Shown one piece after another: positions 15,174-24,276 of a stretch of 56,400 nucleotides of DNA. The stretch comes from Pseudomonadota bacterium (GTDB taxonomy: Bacteria; Pseudomonadota; Gammaproteobacteria; Steroidobacterales; Woeseiaceae): positions 1 through 56,400 of the forward strand of contig JADFNS010000021.1 of assembly GCA_022563255.1 (NCBI GenBank), written 5' to 3'. The translations under genes and the position numbers were made by a program. The notes beneath the pieces were generated by a model. The model did no database searches. It was not told where the DNA came from and saw only the letters and a list, made by a program, of their open reading frames with translations. Position 1 is the stretch's first letter; each line of letters starts with the position of its first letter.

Positions 15174-16649
15174 TTAGCGCGCACAGGCTTCGCAGAACTG
15201 CAAAGTCCTGGTCGCAAGGTAATCAAAAAACGGATTGTGCCGCAGGCGCATGAAGCGGTGAATTGGCGTGATCAGAATGGCCGTTTCTCCTCGCGGGGCG
15301 AGTCCGCCGAGCTTGAACACGCCTTGTTCAGCGGCACCGTACCAACGATCGTCTGGCGTGAAAGGCAGTGCCACATGCGTCAGCGAGTAAAAAGTCTCGG
15401 GCCAGCGCAGTCCCAGCGACGTTATCTCGAAGCTTAACGCTCCTGCACTGCGGGTTCTGGCGACGACATCCAATGTGTCTCGCGACGCATTCGTGACAAG
15501 GGTATACGAAAACAATTTCGGCGCGCCAGTCCCCAAGTCATTGATGAGCGACTGTCCGAAATCGCCAATAAAATTTTCCACGTTACTCGCTCGATTGATA
15601 TCGAACAGGATCAACTCACTGCCATTATTCGGCAGCTTCGAATACAGCGCCTCCGCCAGCTCTTCGGTGCGCACCGTTGTGTCGGCTAAGGACTGGAACG
15701 TGATGATCGGCGGCAGGGCCGCGGATCTGGCCTGCCCGGACATTTTCCTGCGGATGTCCGCGGTCAAAATGTGAATGATGTGTCCGGCATTCTTCGCGAA
15801 GGAGTTGTATTTATAAGGGTCGAATTCAGGTTCGATGTTCCACCACGCAAATTTTTCGAAAACCGGCAGCTTGCTCAGGGCTATGTCCCAGCTCGATAGC
15901 CTGGCGGCTGGAGCAATCCCGATCGCTGGACTGACCAGAAAAAGACGATCCGGTATATCCAGGTTGTCCTTATCAATCGCGTCAAGAGCGTAGTCGAGCG
16001 CGAGCGCACCGCCTACCGAATAACCAGCCACGTACAGCGGCAGATCGGCTCCGATGACTGACCGAACCTGCTGTACGCCCATTCGGGTGATCGCCCGCCA
16101 GTCTTCAAGTCGTGCATCTCTGAGTCCGGACGGAATAGTGCCATTGCCAGGCAACCTGACGGCGAGAACGTACATTCCATGGTCGTGAAACAGACGAGAT
16201 ATCGCTCTGGCGCTGTACGGCGAGTCGGATGCTCCGTGGATAAACAGCACGCCACCCCTGGGCGCATCGGGAGGACGCAGCTCGAAAGATCGGTTCCAGC
16301 GCTGTTCAGCCTCGCCGGCGTACGCGATGCTGTTCTTGTCATAGCGATTGTAACGGTCGCTGTTTCCGGATGCGCCGGTCACGAATACTTGCTTGTCCAG
16401 CTCGTCGAACAGGCGCGTTTCGAGCTTGCGGTACTCAGCAAATGAGATGCCGTCCGGAAAATCTGCGGCTCGAAATTCAGCCATTGGAGTATAGGTATGC
16501 CAGACTTCGAGATCGGGCAGGCTGCGCGCAAGGTATGCACGGTAAATCCAGATCGTAGCAATAACGGCGCCGACCAGGATGATTAACCTGGCTGTTGTTT
16601 TCAGTGCACGAAACGGCATTCGCTGTCCAGTGGGTTTGGCAATCTCCAC
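15174..16649 (-). CDS. Membrane-anchored alpha/beta hydrolase
   Basis: 491 residues. One N-terminal transmembrane segment (about residues 20-40, LIILVGAVIATIWIY) anchors a large soluble domain. The alpha/beta-hydrolase core shows VLFIHGASDSPYSAR (oxyanion region, about residue 135), the nucleophile elbow AGYSVGGALALDYA (GxSxG, about 208) and acid/His loops near TFQSLADTTV and the C-terminal region. The length beyond about 370 forms an extra C-terminal domain that I do not recognise. Its 5' end overlaps the 3' end of the 5'-nucleotidase gene by 49 bp in another frame, so the two are coupled. It ends 3 bp from the convergent amidohydrolase. Lipase or esterase activity is the family default; the substrate is unknown. 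Confidence 0.8.
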   Translation of the reverse strand: MEIAKPTGQRMPFRALKTTARLIILVGAVIATIWIYRAYLARSLPDLEVWHTYTPMAEFRAADFPDGISFAEYRKLETRLFDELDKQVFVTGASGNSDRYNRYDKNSIAYAGEAEQRWNRSFELRPPDAPRGGVLFIHGASDSPYSARAISRLFHDHGMYVLAVRLPGNGTIPSGLRDARLEDWRAITRMGVQQVRSVIGADLPLYVAGYSVGGALALDYALDAIDKDNLDIPDRLFLVSPAIGIAPAARLSSWDIALSKLPVFEKFAWWNIEPEFDPYKYNSFAKNAGHIIHILTADIRRKMSGQARSAALPPIITFQSLADTTVRTEELAEALYSKLPNNGSELILFDINRASNVENFIGDFGQSLINDLGTGAPKLFSYTLVTNASRDTLDVVARTRSAGALSFEITSLGLRWPETFYSLTHVALPFTPDDRWYGAAEQGVFKLGGLAPRGETAILITPIHRFMRLRHNPFFDYLATRTLQFCEACAR

Positions 16650-18271
16650 TTCGGGTCGTCTTCCGTCAGGAAATCGCTCGCGTTAATGCTCCCACCCCTG
16701 GCCCGTAACCAAGCGACCACGGCATCACGCGCAAGTGGGTAATCCGTGTTCAGGACAAAACCGCCATCCGGCGTCACAGACGCCAGAACCCGGTCTCCCC
16801 CCAGCGCCAGATAGTCGACCAACGCGACCGAAACCGTATCCGTGTCCTGGATTTCCCGGCCACTGAGTAATTTCATGTCCACCGACATGGCGGTGCCCGC
16901 GCACTCGACGAGCACGTGCATGCCCGAGAAATTTACGCGGCGCTCACCCCGGTGCGCCTGCTCCGCTATGACCTGCCGGAGCTCCGCGCCAGTAAGCTCA
17001 ATGATCGTAATTCGATTATCAAACGGCGACATTTCATAGATACTGCCAAATGTGAGATCGCCAGCCGGCAGGTCGGCGCGAAGGCCGCCGTTGATTAAAT
17101 GCATGGCGATGTCTGCGTCGACAGACGCTAACAATGCATCGGTGTACAGATTGCCCAGCGCGGACTCGGGGTTCTCGGTGAGCACAAAAGGCGTCTCGAG
17201 GTAAATGCCGATTTTCTCCTGCTTGATGGCTGCGGCGGAACTCGCGGCGTTGCTCGCGATCGCAATAAGCTCAGGGTCCGGAATCAGCTCAACTCCTTCG
17301 TAGAGCGCCGCGATTTCTGTTTTCGTGGGTGGAAATATAGTTTTTCCGACAAGCGTGCCGGTGCTGCGGTCCATGATCATATCAACGCGACTGAATGCCA
17401 CGGTTCTGGAGTAGCTCGACGTGATCGAGATACCGTTGACTGTATGTGCGATGCCTTGATGCACATGGCCGGCGAAAATATGGTCCACGAGTCCTTCTGG
17501 CAGAGCATTGGCGACTCTGAATATTTCTTCGTGCAGATTACACGACGACGTATCCGTCGGATCCCCGAACTCGGTGCATTGTCCCCCCGCATGAGCGGCG
17601 ACTACTACGATCGTGGCGCCGGCCTCGCGCAATGCGCGCGCCTCTCGCGTGATGGCGCCTGCCAAAGGTGTGACCCTCAAGCCGATCGTATTTGCTGCAA
17701 TGGCGGTAGTTAGCGCGTTCTCAGTCATCACGCCGATGATGCCGATTTTGACCCCTGCCGCCTCGACCATGATCGAAGGCTGCACGTTGTCCCAGGCGAC
17801 CAATTCACCGGTAGCCAGGTCCACCAGATTCGCGGCCAAAAATGGAAAATCGGCCTCGCGAGCGCGTTGCTTCAACGCCCCGCGTGGATCGTCCGCACTC
17901 GTCACGGGTATTGGCGCAGGGCCAACCGGACCGAAATCGAATTCATGATTGCCAATCGCCGCGGCCACATACCCAAGTGCGTTGTATGCCTCAACGACCG
18001 AGGCGCCCTCGGAGAGATTCGACTCCAGTGTGCCCTGCCACATATCGCCGGCGTCGATTAACAGCACGGCTCCACCGTCCGCGTTGCGCAGCACGCGTAC
18101 CGCGTTAACGAAGGCGGAAATTGCAGTAAGCCCACCTCGATCTCCTGCCGCCAGCAACTGACCGTGCACGTCGTTCGTGCCCATTAGTGTAATGACGACC
18201 TCGCCCGAGTCAGGCGTGGAGCATGATGCCAACCATGAAGTCAGTAACAATATTATTAGAATGCGCGTCAT
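16601..18271 (-). CDS. 5'-nucleotidase/metallophosphatase lipoprotein (UshA family)
   Basis: 556 residues. A lipoprotein signal peptide ends in LLTSWLASC, so the enzyme is anchored in the cell envelope. The N-terminal metallophosphatase domain has GTNDVHGQL, DAGDMWQGT, AIGNHEFDFG, VVAAHAGGQC and IFAGHVHQG. The C-terminal 5'-nucleotidase domain has NLYTDALL, INGGLRADLPAG and EMSPFDNRI, then the substrate stacking region with LALGGDRV. It probably dephosphorylates extracellular nucleotides for phosphate and nucleoside scavenging. It is followed by the overlapping alpha/beta hydrolase. Because the window also holds a putative nucleoside kinase-glycosylase fusion, nucleoside salvage could connect them, but they are in different operons. 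Confidence 0.88.
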   Translation of the reverse strand: MTRILIILLLTSWLASCSTPDSGEVVITLMGTNDVHGQLLAAGDRGGLTAISAFVNAVRVLRNADGGAVLLIDAGDMWQGTLESNLSEGASVVEAYNALGYVAAAIGNHEFDFGPVGPAPIPVTSADDPRGALKQRAREADFPFLAANLVDLATGELVAWDNVQPSIMVEAAGVKIGIIGVMTENALTTAIAANTIGLRVTPLAGAITREARALREAGATIVVVAAHAGGQCTEFGDPTDTSSCNLHEEIFRVANALPEGLVDHIFAGHVHQGIAHTVNGISITSSYSRTVAFSRVDMIMDRSTGTLVGKTIFPPTKTEIAALYEGVELIPDPELIAIASNAASSAAAIKQEKIGIYLETPFVLTENPESALGNLYTDALLASVDADIAMHLINGGLRADLPAGDLTFGSIYEMSPFDNRITIIELTGAELRQVIAEQAHRGERRVNFSGMHVLVECAGTAMSVDMKLLSGREIQDTDTVSVALVDYLALGGDRVLASVTPDGGFVLNTDYPLARDAVVAWLRARGGSINASDFLTEDDPKWRLPNPLDSECRFVH

Positions 18272-18299
18272 TGGCGCTGAGTATACTACTCGTTACTCG

Positions 18300-18575
18300 T
18301 TACTCGATGCTCTGATCGGATGGGGGCGCGAGTCGTGAATGACTGCCGTCGCAGAACGGGGCGTTGCCAGTCGCCTTGCATTGGCATAGAAAAGCCTCGC
18401 GGTCCTGATCTACCGACACCGCCATCGGTTCGAGTCCCGTTCCGCGGTGCGAGCCGTCGCAAAACGGCTGCGACGACGAACGTCCGCACACGCACCAGAA
18501 ATATTTTTTGCCGGCCTTGAGAGAGACTCTGGCTGGTTTTGTCATTGCGATGATCGGCTTTTCTGCTGTCGTCAT
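18300..18575 (-). CDS. Double CDGSH iron-sulfur domain protein
   Basis: 91 residues with two mitoNEET-type motifs: WCVCGRSSSQPFCDGSH and LCQCKATGNAPFCDGSH, each supplying three cysteines and one histidine for a [2Fe-2S] cluster. Double-CDGSH proteins are common in bacteria and act as small redox or cluster-transfer proteins; the partner is unknown. The ATG at 18575 is preferred over an upstream in-frame start. It lies 30 bp after the MetF-like gene and 28 bp before the 5'-nucleotidase gene, all in the same direction. Its placement at the end of a methyltransferase/MetF-like pair suggests, but does not show, that it serves that pair as an electron carrier. Confidence 0.9.
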   Translation of the reverse strand: MTTAEKPIIAMTKPARVSLKAGKKYFWCVCGRSSSQPFCDGSHRGTGLEPMAVSVDQDREAFLCQCKATGNAPFCDGSHSRLAPPSDQSIE

Positions 18576-18605
18576 GTTTGTTTCCCGCCTTGATCCGCAC
18601 TTAAC

Positions 18606-19520
18606 TCAGGTAGTTGAGAGTACAGAAATACCGCGCTTATTACCTGTAAATATGAACTCGCCGGCGAGGACCGCATTCAGCCAACGCAGGGTCGCTGACA
18701 TGTCGCCGAACGGAAAAAAATGCGCTTGCACGATCTTCGATTCGGGGTTCGCGAGACGGTGCTTGCCGATGGCGACGATTTGTTGATCCATTGACATCAG
18801 CCTGGGTCGGCTAAACAGCTTCCTGACTGTTCCCGCCATTATGCGAGTAGAGGCGCCGACGCCACAGCGCCTGGCATACCGCAGCAATGATGTCATCGGC
18901 GTCTTGCCCGTAAGGCCAGCGTGTATTTCCAGCTCAATGCCACTGGCGCGTAGCTCAGCTTCGAACCGGAATAGCGACGATGCATCGAAACCGAACTGGC
19001 TAACGACGTAGAGCCTCTTGTTGTTTTGCCGCGCGTACTCTGCCTTGTCTCGCAGCGCTCGCCGCAGAACGTCGGAATCGATCCATTGGCTACCGTCGGG
19101 ATGGCCTGCCACGCCAATAGTTCGAATTCCGTGCTTTCCCAATGCCCCGGATTTCAATACCTGTAGAGAATCGTGAATATTGCCCACAGGTTCGGGCAGG
19201 TCGCCTCCAACAAGAAGCGCACGGCGCACATTTGCTGCTGCAAGTTTCGAGAGAAAATCGTCCAGTTGCAGTTGGTCTCGCAGGCGCCGCGCGACGATGT
19301 GCGGAACGGGCTCGAAACCAAGCTGCGTGAGTTTGCGGACGGTCGCGATAATTTCATCGTGTGTGCACTTTGGCGGGTGCGCGACGTAAACCACGGCGCC
19401 AGGACGCAGAAGTCTTGCAGCGCCCGATAATTCGTCAATGGAATGGGGAGTAGCTTCGATCGAATAATTTTCGAGAAACGACAATACCGAATGTTGCAGT
19501 GCGGCCCGATCCATTCTCAA
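18606..19520 (-). CDS. MetF-like methylenetetrahydrofolate reductase family protein
   Basis: 304 residues, near the usual MetF length. TIM-barrel features of the MTHFR family include VVYVAHPPKCTHDEIIATVR, LTQLGFEPVPHIVARRLRD, ALLVGGDLPEP, IRTIGVAGHPDGSQW and VVSQFGFDASSLFRFEAEL. The sequence is divergent from housekeeping MetF, so it probably is a specialised paralogue. It could reduce methylene-tetrahydrofolate, or run in reverse to oxidise methyl-tetrahydrofolate made by the GcvT-like demethylases. Its start codon overlaps the stop of the methyltransferase gene by 4 bp (ATGA), a tight translational coupling, and CDGSH follows. The link to the demethylation clusters is inference. Confidence 0.83.
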   Translation of the reverse strand: MRMDRAALQHSVLSFLENYSIEATPHSIDELSGAARLLRPGAVVYVAHPPKCTHDEIIATVRKLTQLGFEPVPHIVARRLRDQLQLDDFLSKLAAANVRRALLVGGDLPEPVGNIHDSLQVLKSGALGKHGIRTIGVAGHPDGSQWIDSDVLRRALRDKAEYARQNNKRLYVVSQFGFDASSLFRFEAELRASGIELEIHAGLTGKTPMTSLLRYARRCGVGASTRIMAGTVRKLFSRPRLMSMDQQIVAIGKHRLANPESKIVQAHFFPFGDMSATLRWLNAVLAGEFIFTGNKRGISVLSTT

Positions 19521-20671
19521 TGGTTACGCTTCGATATGACGAAACACTCATCGTTGAACCAAAGGCCGCCGTAATCCTTTAATGTCCCGGCAGTTGCTTC
19601 AAGATAATCGGCAGTGGAAAGCGTGTTTTCGATACGCTGATCTTCGATCTGAGCCACATACGTTGCGGCGTTCCACGCTGCGAACAATGTCGACGTGCCG
19701 ATGCTTTCCGCGATCTCTTCAGGAAGCGTGTGCATCTGGAATCGAAAAATTGCCTTGTTGTCTGCATGAGCATTGAAGTTGTAGTTACGGGATTCGTGGC
19801 CCAGCTGTTTCCTGAGCACTTTCAATAATTCATGGCGGTTTGCCTGAAAAGGATCTTCGTCGGGCCAGACTTTCCGGATCAGCTCGAGTCCCGGATCGTT
19901 GCCGCAAGATTGCACGGCGAGCAATCTGCCACTGGCGCGCAGCGCCAGTGTCAGCGGGGCGAGCACGTACTTCACTTTAAATTCGGCACTCGTGCGGGCG
20001 CGCCAAGGTTGCGACGCGAGAATCAGGTCATAATCTGCCCCGGCCTGACCTGGCCGCGGGATAATAGAATCAAGCGAGAATCTATGGTCCTTGCGGTAGA
20101 TGATCATGACCGTCGGGCGCACATAGAGAGGGTTGCCGGTGCTCGGGCTAGCCGTCACTTGCCAGGCGTCGATCAGAAGATCGTCGAGGCGCCGCAACTG
20201 TTGTCCGAAGCCGTAAGACGAATCGCCGTCGAGTTCCACTGTTTGCCAATTCAGCGCGGCGGCGCTGTTTATGTCCCGCGGCATCAGCCACGGCGCCTCG
20301 GAGTAATTGAGATTCGTCATGATGATGACTGTCGCCGGATGTTCAACCAGGCGGTCGGGCATTTTTTCAAGACTCAGGCGTATGTCTTCGAGGCTGATCT
20401 CCTTGCCGACGATATAAAAGGGCAGGGTTTTATATCGCTGATGCATGGCGCGCATGACATTAGTGAGGACGGTGCCGTCCCCCATGCCCGCATCGAAGAT
20501 GCGCAAAGCCGGGGGTTCCGGTCGGATGTGCGTGAGTTCTTTCGCCGCGCGTTCCGCGACTTTCCATTTTTCATTGCAGGTATTGATGAACGCAAGGTAT
20601 TTCTGCCGGTGATCAAAGAACCGTGATGGCCTCTCTGCAGAGTCCGATGTATTGTCTACGTCCGGCAACAT
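19517..20671 (-). CDS. SAM-dependent methyltransferase-like protein
   Basis: 384 residues. A class I methyltransferase motif I, RIFDAGMGDGTVLTNVMRAM, lies around residue 57-76, followed by an acidic end of strand 2 (GKEISLEDIRLSL). A long insertion carries the region around residues 130-200. The later strand YDLILASQPWRA could be motif IV, and ALRASGRLLAVQSCG fits motif VI. It starts at ATG 20671 and overlaps the MetF-like gene by 4 bp, so they are expressed together. I do not recognise a specific subfamily. A role transferring methyl groups between a substrate and the folate pool, working with the reductase, is attractive but unproven. The gap of 77 bp to the next gene (20672-20748) is unremarkable. 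Confidence 0.7.
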   Translation of the reverse strand: MLPDVDNTSDSAERPSRFFDHRQKYLAFINTCNEKWKVAERAAKELTHIRPEPPALRIFDAGMGDGTVLTNVMRAMHQRYKTLPFYIVGKEISLEDIRLSLEKMPDRLVEHPATVIIMTNLNYSEAPWLMPRDINSAAALNWQTVELDGDSSYGFGQQLRRLDDLLIDAWQVTASPSTGNPLYVRPTVMIIYRKDHRFSLDSIIPRPGQAGADYDLILASQPWRARTSAEFKVKYVLAPLTLALRASGRLLAVQSCGNDPGLELIRKVWPDEDPFQANRHELLKVLRKQLGHESRNYNFNAHADNKAIFRFQMHTLPEEIAESIGTSTLFAAWNAATYVAQIEDQRIENTLSTADYLEATAGTLKDYGGLWFNDECFVISKRNH

Positions 20672-20748
20672 TCAGCCCTCACTATGAGTTCGGAGTTATC
20701 TTGCATCGGGAAGACTATCACTGGTCGGCCTAAAAGTTAGCAAAAATG

Positions 20749-21933
20749 CTAGACGGCTTGTCCGGCGATGTAGCCTGACGCCCAGGCCCACTGAAAATTG
20801 AAACCGCCCAGATCTCCGGTCACGTCGACGACTTCGCCGATGAAATACAGGCCAGCGTGTTGCCTGCATTCCATGGTCTTAGACGACAACTCGCGGGTAT
20901 CGACACCGCCCAGCGTCACTTCAGCCGTGCGATAGCCTTCCGTCGCAGCGGGTTTGATGGTCCATGACTGCAGATCGCCTGCGATACGGCGAAGTTCGTC
21001 GTCAGAGAACCCGGCGAGCGGTGTGTCTTTGTGCCTGGGCCAGATCAAGGTCTGCAGTTCGACGACCAGGGCGCGCGGCAGACTGTCTGCAAGCACAACT
21101 CTGAGTAAGGACTTTGGCCGGGATTGTTTGGCACGCAACAACATAGCGGCCGCATCGGTATCCGGAAGCAAGTCAATCTGCACCGTATCGCCGGGCGACC
21201 AGTAACTGGAGGCCTGCAAAACGGCGGGTCCGCTCAGACCGCGGTGCGTGAACAAAATTTCTGCAGCGAACACAGCATTGCCGACCGTGATCGTCGCGCG
21301 GCAACTGACGCCGGACAGGCGATTGCAAAGCTCGAGAATTTTTCCGGTGAAGGTGAACGGTACGAGCCCGGCCCTGGTTTCGAGCACCGACAGACCAAAT
21401 TGCCGGGCGAGCCGGTAGCCGAAATCCGAGGCGCCCATTTTCGGGATGCTCAGTCCGCCGGTCGCGACCACCAGCGCATTGCAGTCAAATTTTCCATGAT
21501 CGCAACTCACAGTGAATCTCCCGTTCTTGGAGACGTGAATGTCGCCGCAGTCAGTCAGTACATTGACGCCTGCCGCCGCGCACTCGTGCTGCATCATCGC
21601 GACAATGTCTTTTGAGGACTTGTCGCAGAATAACTGCCCGAGCGTTTTTTCGTGGTAGGGAATGTTGTGCTTCTCGACCAGCGAGATGAAGTCTCGCTGT
21701 GTGTAGCGGCTAAGTGCGGACTTGCAGAAGTGGCGGTTCGCGGACACGAAATTGGTCGGGTCCGTGTGCAAGTTTGTAAAATTACAACGGCCACCGCCCG
21801 ACATCAGGATCTTTTTACCGATCCTGTTCGAGCCTTCGAGCACGATAACGCTGTAGCCACGACCGCCGGCGGTGATCGCACACATGAGCCCGGCGGCTCC
21901 GCCGCCCAGAACGATGACGTCCGTATTCTCCAT
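20749..21933 (-). CDS. HI0933/YhiN-family flavoprotein
   Basis: 394 residues, typical for the HI0933 family of NAD(P)/FAD-dependent oxidoreductases. The N-terminal dinucleotide motif is VIVLGGGAAGLMCAITAGGRG, followed by the family hallmark RIGKKILMSGGGRCNFTN. Also present are ALVVATGGLSIPKMGASDFG, FTHRGLSGPAVLQ and the C-terminal FIGEVVDVTGDLGGFNFQWA, then WASGYIAGQ. The biochemical role of this conserved family is not established; a redox function on an unknown substrate is all that can be said. It is monocistronic or loosely linked with the TPR gene upstream (57-bp gap). Confidence 0.9.
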   Translation of the reverse strand: MENTDVIVLGGGAAGLMCAITAGGRGYSVIVLEGSNRIGKKILMSGGGRCNFTNLHTDPTNFVSANRHFCKSALSRYTQRDFISLVEKHNIPYHEKTLGQLFCDKSSKDIVAMMQHECAAAGVNVLTDCGDIHVSKNGRFTVSCDHGKFDCNALVVATGGLSIPKMGASDFGYRLARQFGLSVLETRAGLVPFTFTGKILELCNRLSGVSCRATITVGNAVFAAEILFTHRGLSGPAVLQASSYWSPGDTVQIDLLPDTDAAAMLLRAKQSRPKSLLRVVLADSLPRALVVELQTLIWPRHKDTPLAGFSDDELRRIAGDLQSWTIKPAATEGYRTAEVTLGGVDTRELSSKTMECRQHAGLYFIGEVVDVTGDLGGFNFQWAWASGYIAGQAV

Positions 21934-21989
21934 GGCGGGAGAATAACAGCGTCAGTGGTTTTCTGTGTTCGTCGTCCGCTCAGACGATC

Positions 21990-24203
21990 CTAATCAGCGC
22001 TAAGTTCTTTGTAGCGCAGGTCGTACTTACCCATATCGGGCAGGGCGCGAATGACTTTCAGCTGCGCGGCCATGTCGGCCTGCAAATCTTTAATTATGGT
22101 TTGAAACTCGGGTTCGTCGCGTATGGAGTCAAGATTCATATTTCTCATGTACCAGGACCAGTCGAACCGCCAGCCGGCATCGACCGCTTCGCGCAGTGTG
22201 TCCAGCGCCGCTCTTTTCTCTCCATTGAGAGCGAGCAACTCGATATCGACGATAGCAATCAGATAGCCGTGCGTGCCAGGTGCTTGTGTTCGTCGATGCC
22301 AGGCGAGGGCGGCATCAATGAGCAATTGTGCGTCACCAGACAGGTCGGCATGCCGCAGCAAAAGCGCCAAGTCAGCAGCGGCATTGACGTTGTCGACAGT
22401 GATTTCGGGAGCATCGCCGAAAAGTTCCGGATGGCGATCACGATACCACCCAAGGGCGGGCCCGAGGTCCCCGCGTTGAATCGCGTCGTCGCGCGCCTGA
22501 CGAAGAAAAATTCGATCGGAAAACCAACGATCGTCCAGCTTCGCTTCCAGAGCTCGATGCGCAATATTTGTAGCCTCAAGCATGTTGCCCTGCTGCGAGA
22601 ACAGTTGCACGTAAGACCTGAGCACAGCCGGTTCGCCCGGCCCAAGTTCCGATGCGACATCCATGTGGCGCGTTGACCACTGTGTGGCGCCCAGCATTTC
22701 AGACCAGAAGCCCAACGATGCCCACAATTCAAAATCCTCCGGGCTTGAAGTCGCCGCCTTGATATACCAGGGCCACATCTGATCGAATCGTCCGAGCGAC
22801 ATATAGGATTGCAACATGCTGACATAGCCGGAAACGCTCGACGGATCGATCTCCAGAATTCGGCGTCCGTACTCCAGATTCTTCTCCGGGCGTCCCAGGT
22901 ACATCTCCGCTTTCCCGAGGTTAAAGAGAATGAACGTCGATAAGGGATCGGTTTCCAGCGCTCGTTCGAGTATTGGGATAGCCTCTTGCGGTCGGCCCGT
23001 CGTACGCAGATAGTTTCCGTATGCCTTCAGACTCCACGCGTTGCCAGGGTTGAGCCCTAGTGCCCTGTTGAATGAGGCCTCGGCGGCCGCCAGGTCGCCG
23101 GATTGCCAAAACATTCTGCCTCGCTCGGCGTGTACTTCGGGCAAGTCCCCATCCAGTTCCAGCGCGCGCCGTGTAGCGGAATCGGCAACAGCCACATACT
23201 CCTCGACTGAGATAAGGCCGGTTTGCAGCATTCTACTTCGGACTGCGGCTTTTTGAGCCCAGGCCAGCGCGTAATCGGGATCCAGAGCGATGGCTTCCTC
23301 GAAGTACCGCTCCGCCCGCGACAACGACTCCCAGGAGCCACGCTGGAGTAGCTGTCGGCCCAGCATGTAACGTTGCAGCGCCTCGATGCTCCGGGTAGGA
23401 ATATTCGCCAGCGAATGTTCGTCTCTTGCCGATAATTCTGCATGCAGGGAATCCACGATGGTTCTGGCAATATCGCTTTGCACATCGAAGATGTTTTCGG
23501 CCGTCAGCTCGCGGTCGTACGTGTTGGCCCAAAGATGACTGTCGTCGGCCGCATTGATAAGCTGCACCGTGATGCGCAGTCGGTTGCCAGCGCGCTGCAC
23601 CTGACCTTCGAGCACGGTCGCGACACCGAGTAATTGTCCGATTTCGGGGACGCTCAAATCGGGGTTCAGACGCTCAACCGATGTGCGGGATATCACTTTC
23701 AAATTACCCAGCTTCGATAGCAGCGTCAGGAGCTCGTCCTGTACTCCGCTGGCGAAAAACTCCGCGTTCTCGGCGCTCGCGCTGGTGTTCTTGAATGGCA
23801 GCACGGCGATGGATTTATCGCTTGCGGCCATCACGTTGGTGGCGTCGTCGTTGTTTGTTTCCCAGTTTCTGGCCACCAAAAAGATCACGGCGACGGTGAG
23901 AATTGCGATGATCAGGTGATTTATTTTTTTACCGGTGTTTCCGGTAACTGACTGTTCGACGGGAACGTCCGCGGTGCGTGTTACGCCATCGGGTGTCATC
24001 TCGTAGGCCCAGGCGAGGATCATCGCCACAGGAAAACCCAACAGCAGGAACGCGACGAGCATTGTGGTCGTCCAATCGGGCAGCAGCAGCGCCGGAAACA
24101 TCACGTCGCCGATCTGCATCAGCAGCCAGCTGACGATGACGTATATGGCGGCAACCCGAAATACGTTGCGGCGCTGCAGTTCTTTAACGAACGACCCGGA
24201 CAT
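21990..24203 (-). CDS. Inner-membrane TPR protein with FlgO-like domain
   Basis: 737 residues from the ATG at 24203 (MSGSFVKELQRRNVFRVAAIY), which has AGGGAG upstream; a longer frame to 24362 lacks support. Helices near residues 20-40, 50-70 and 105-125 place the N terminus in the inner membrane. Next comes a FlgO/TolB-N-like domain (SIAVLPFKNTSASAENAEFF, then LGVATVLEGQVQRAGNRLRI, LWANTYDREL), then many tetratricopeptide repeats. This layout is shared with the adenylate-cyclase/winged-helix-TPR regulators of gammaproteobacteria but lacks their N-terminal output domain. It probably acts as a scaffold or sensor. It is divergent from the bile-acid-type symporter with only 73 bp between starts. 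Confidence 0.82.
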   Translation of the reverse strand: MSGSFVKELQRRNVFRVAAIYVIVSWLLMQIGDVMFPALLLPDWTTTMLVAFLLLGFPVAMILAWAYEMTPDGVTRTADVPVEQSVTGNTGKKINHLIIAILTVAVIFLVARNWETNNDDATNVMAASDKSIAVLPFKNTSASAENAEFFASGVQDELLTLLSKLGNLKVISRTSVERLNPDLSVPEIGQLLGVATVLEGQVQRAGNRLRITVQLINAADDSHLWANTYDRELTAENIFDVQSDIARTIVDSLHAELSARDEHSLANIPTRSIEALQRYMLGRQLLQRGSWESLSRAERYFEEAIALDPDYALAWAQKAAVRSRMLQTGLISVEEYVAVADSATRRALELDGDLPEVHAERGRMFWQSGDLAAAEASFNRALGLNPGNAWSLKAYGNYLRTTGRPQEAIPILERALETDPLSTFILFNLGKAEMYLGRPEKNLEYGRRILEIDPSSVSGYVSMLQSYMSLGRFDQMWPWYIKAATSSPEDFELWASLGFWSEMLGATQWSTRHMDVASELGPGEPAVLRSYVQLFSQQGNMLEATNIAHRALEAKLDDRWFSDRIFLRQARDDAIQRGDLGPALGWYRDRHPELFGDAPEITVDNVNAAADLALLLRHADLSGDAQLLIDAALAWHRRTQAPGTHGYLIAIVDIELLALNGEKRAALDTLREAVDAGWRFDWSWYMRNMNLDSIRDEPEFQTIIKDLQADMAAQLKVIRALPDMGKYDLRYKELSAD

Positions 24204-24276
24204 GGAGCTCCCTTTTTCATGAAGAATAGCAAGAACCCGGCATCTGCAGGGCAATCTGTCATAAAATGAGAGGCTC

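Noticed and set aside
18420..18445. GGTTCGAGTCCC, like a tRNA T-loop
   Set aside because: It lies within the CDGSH gene; no acceptor stem or anticodon arm can be formed around it.
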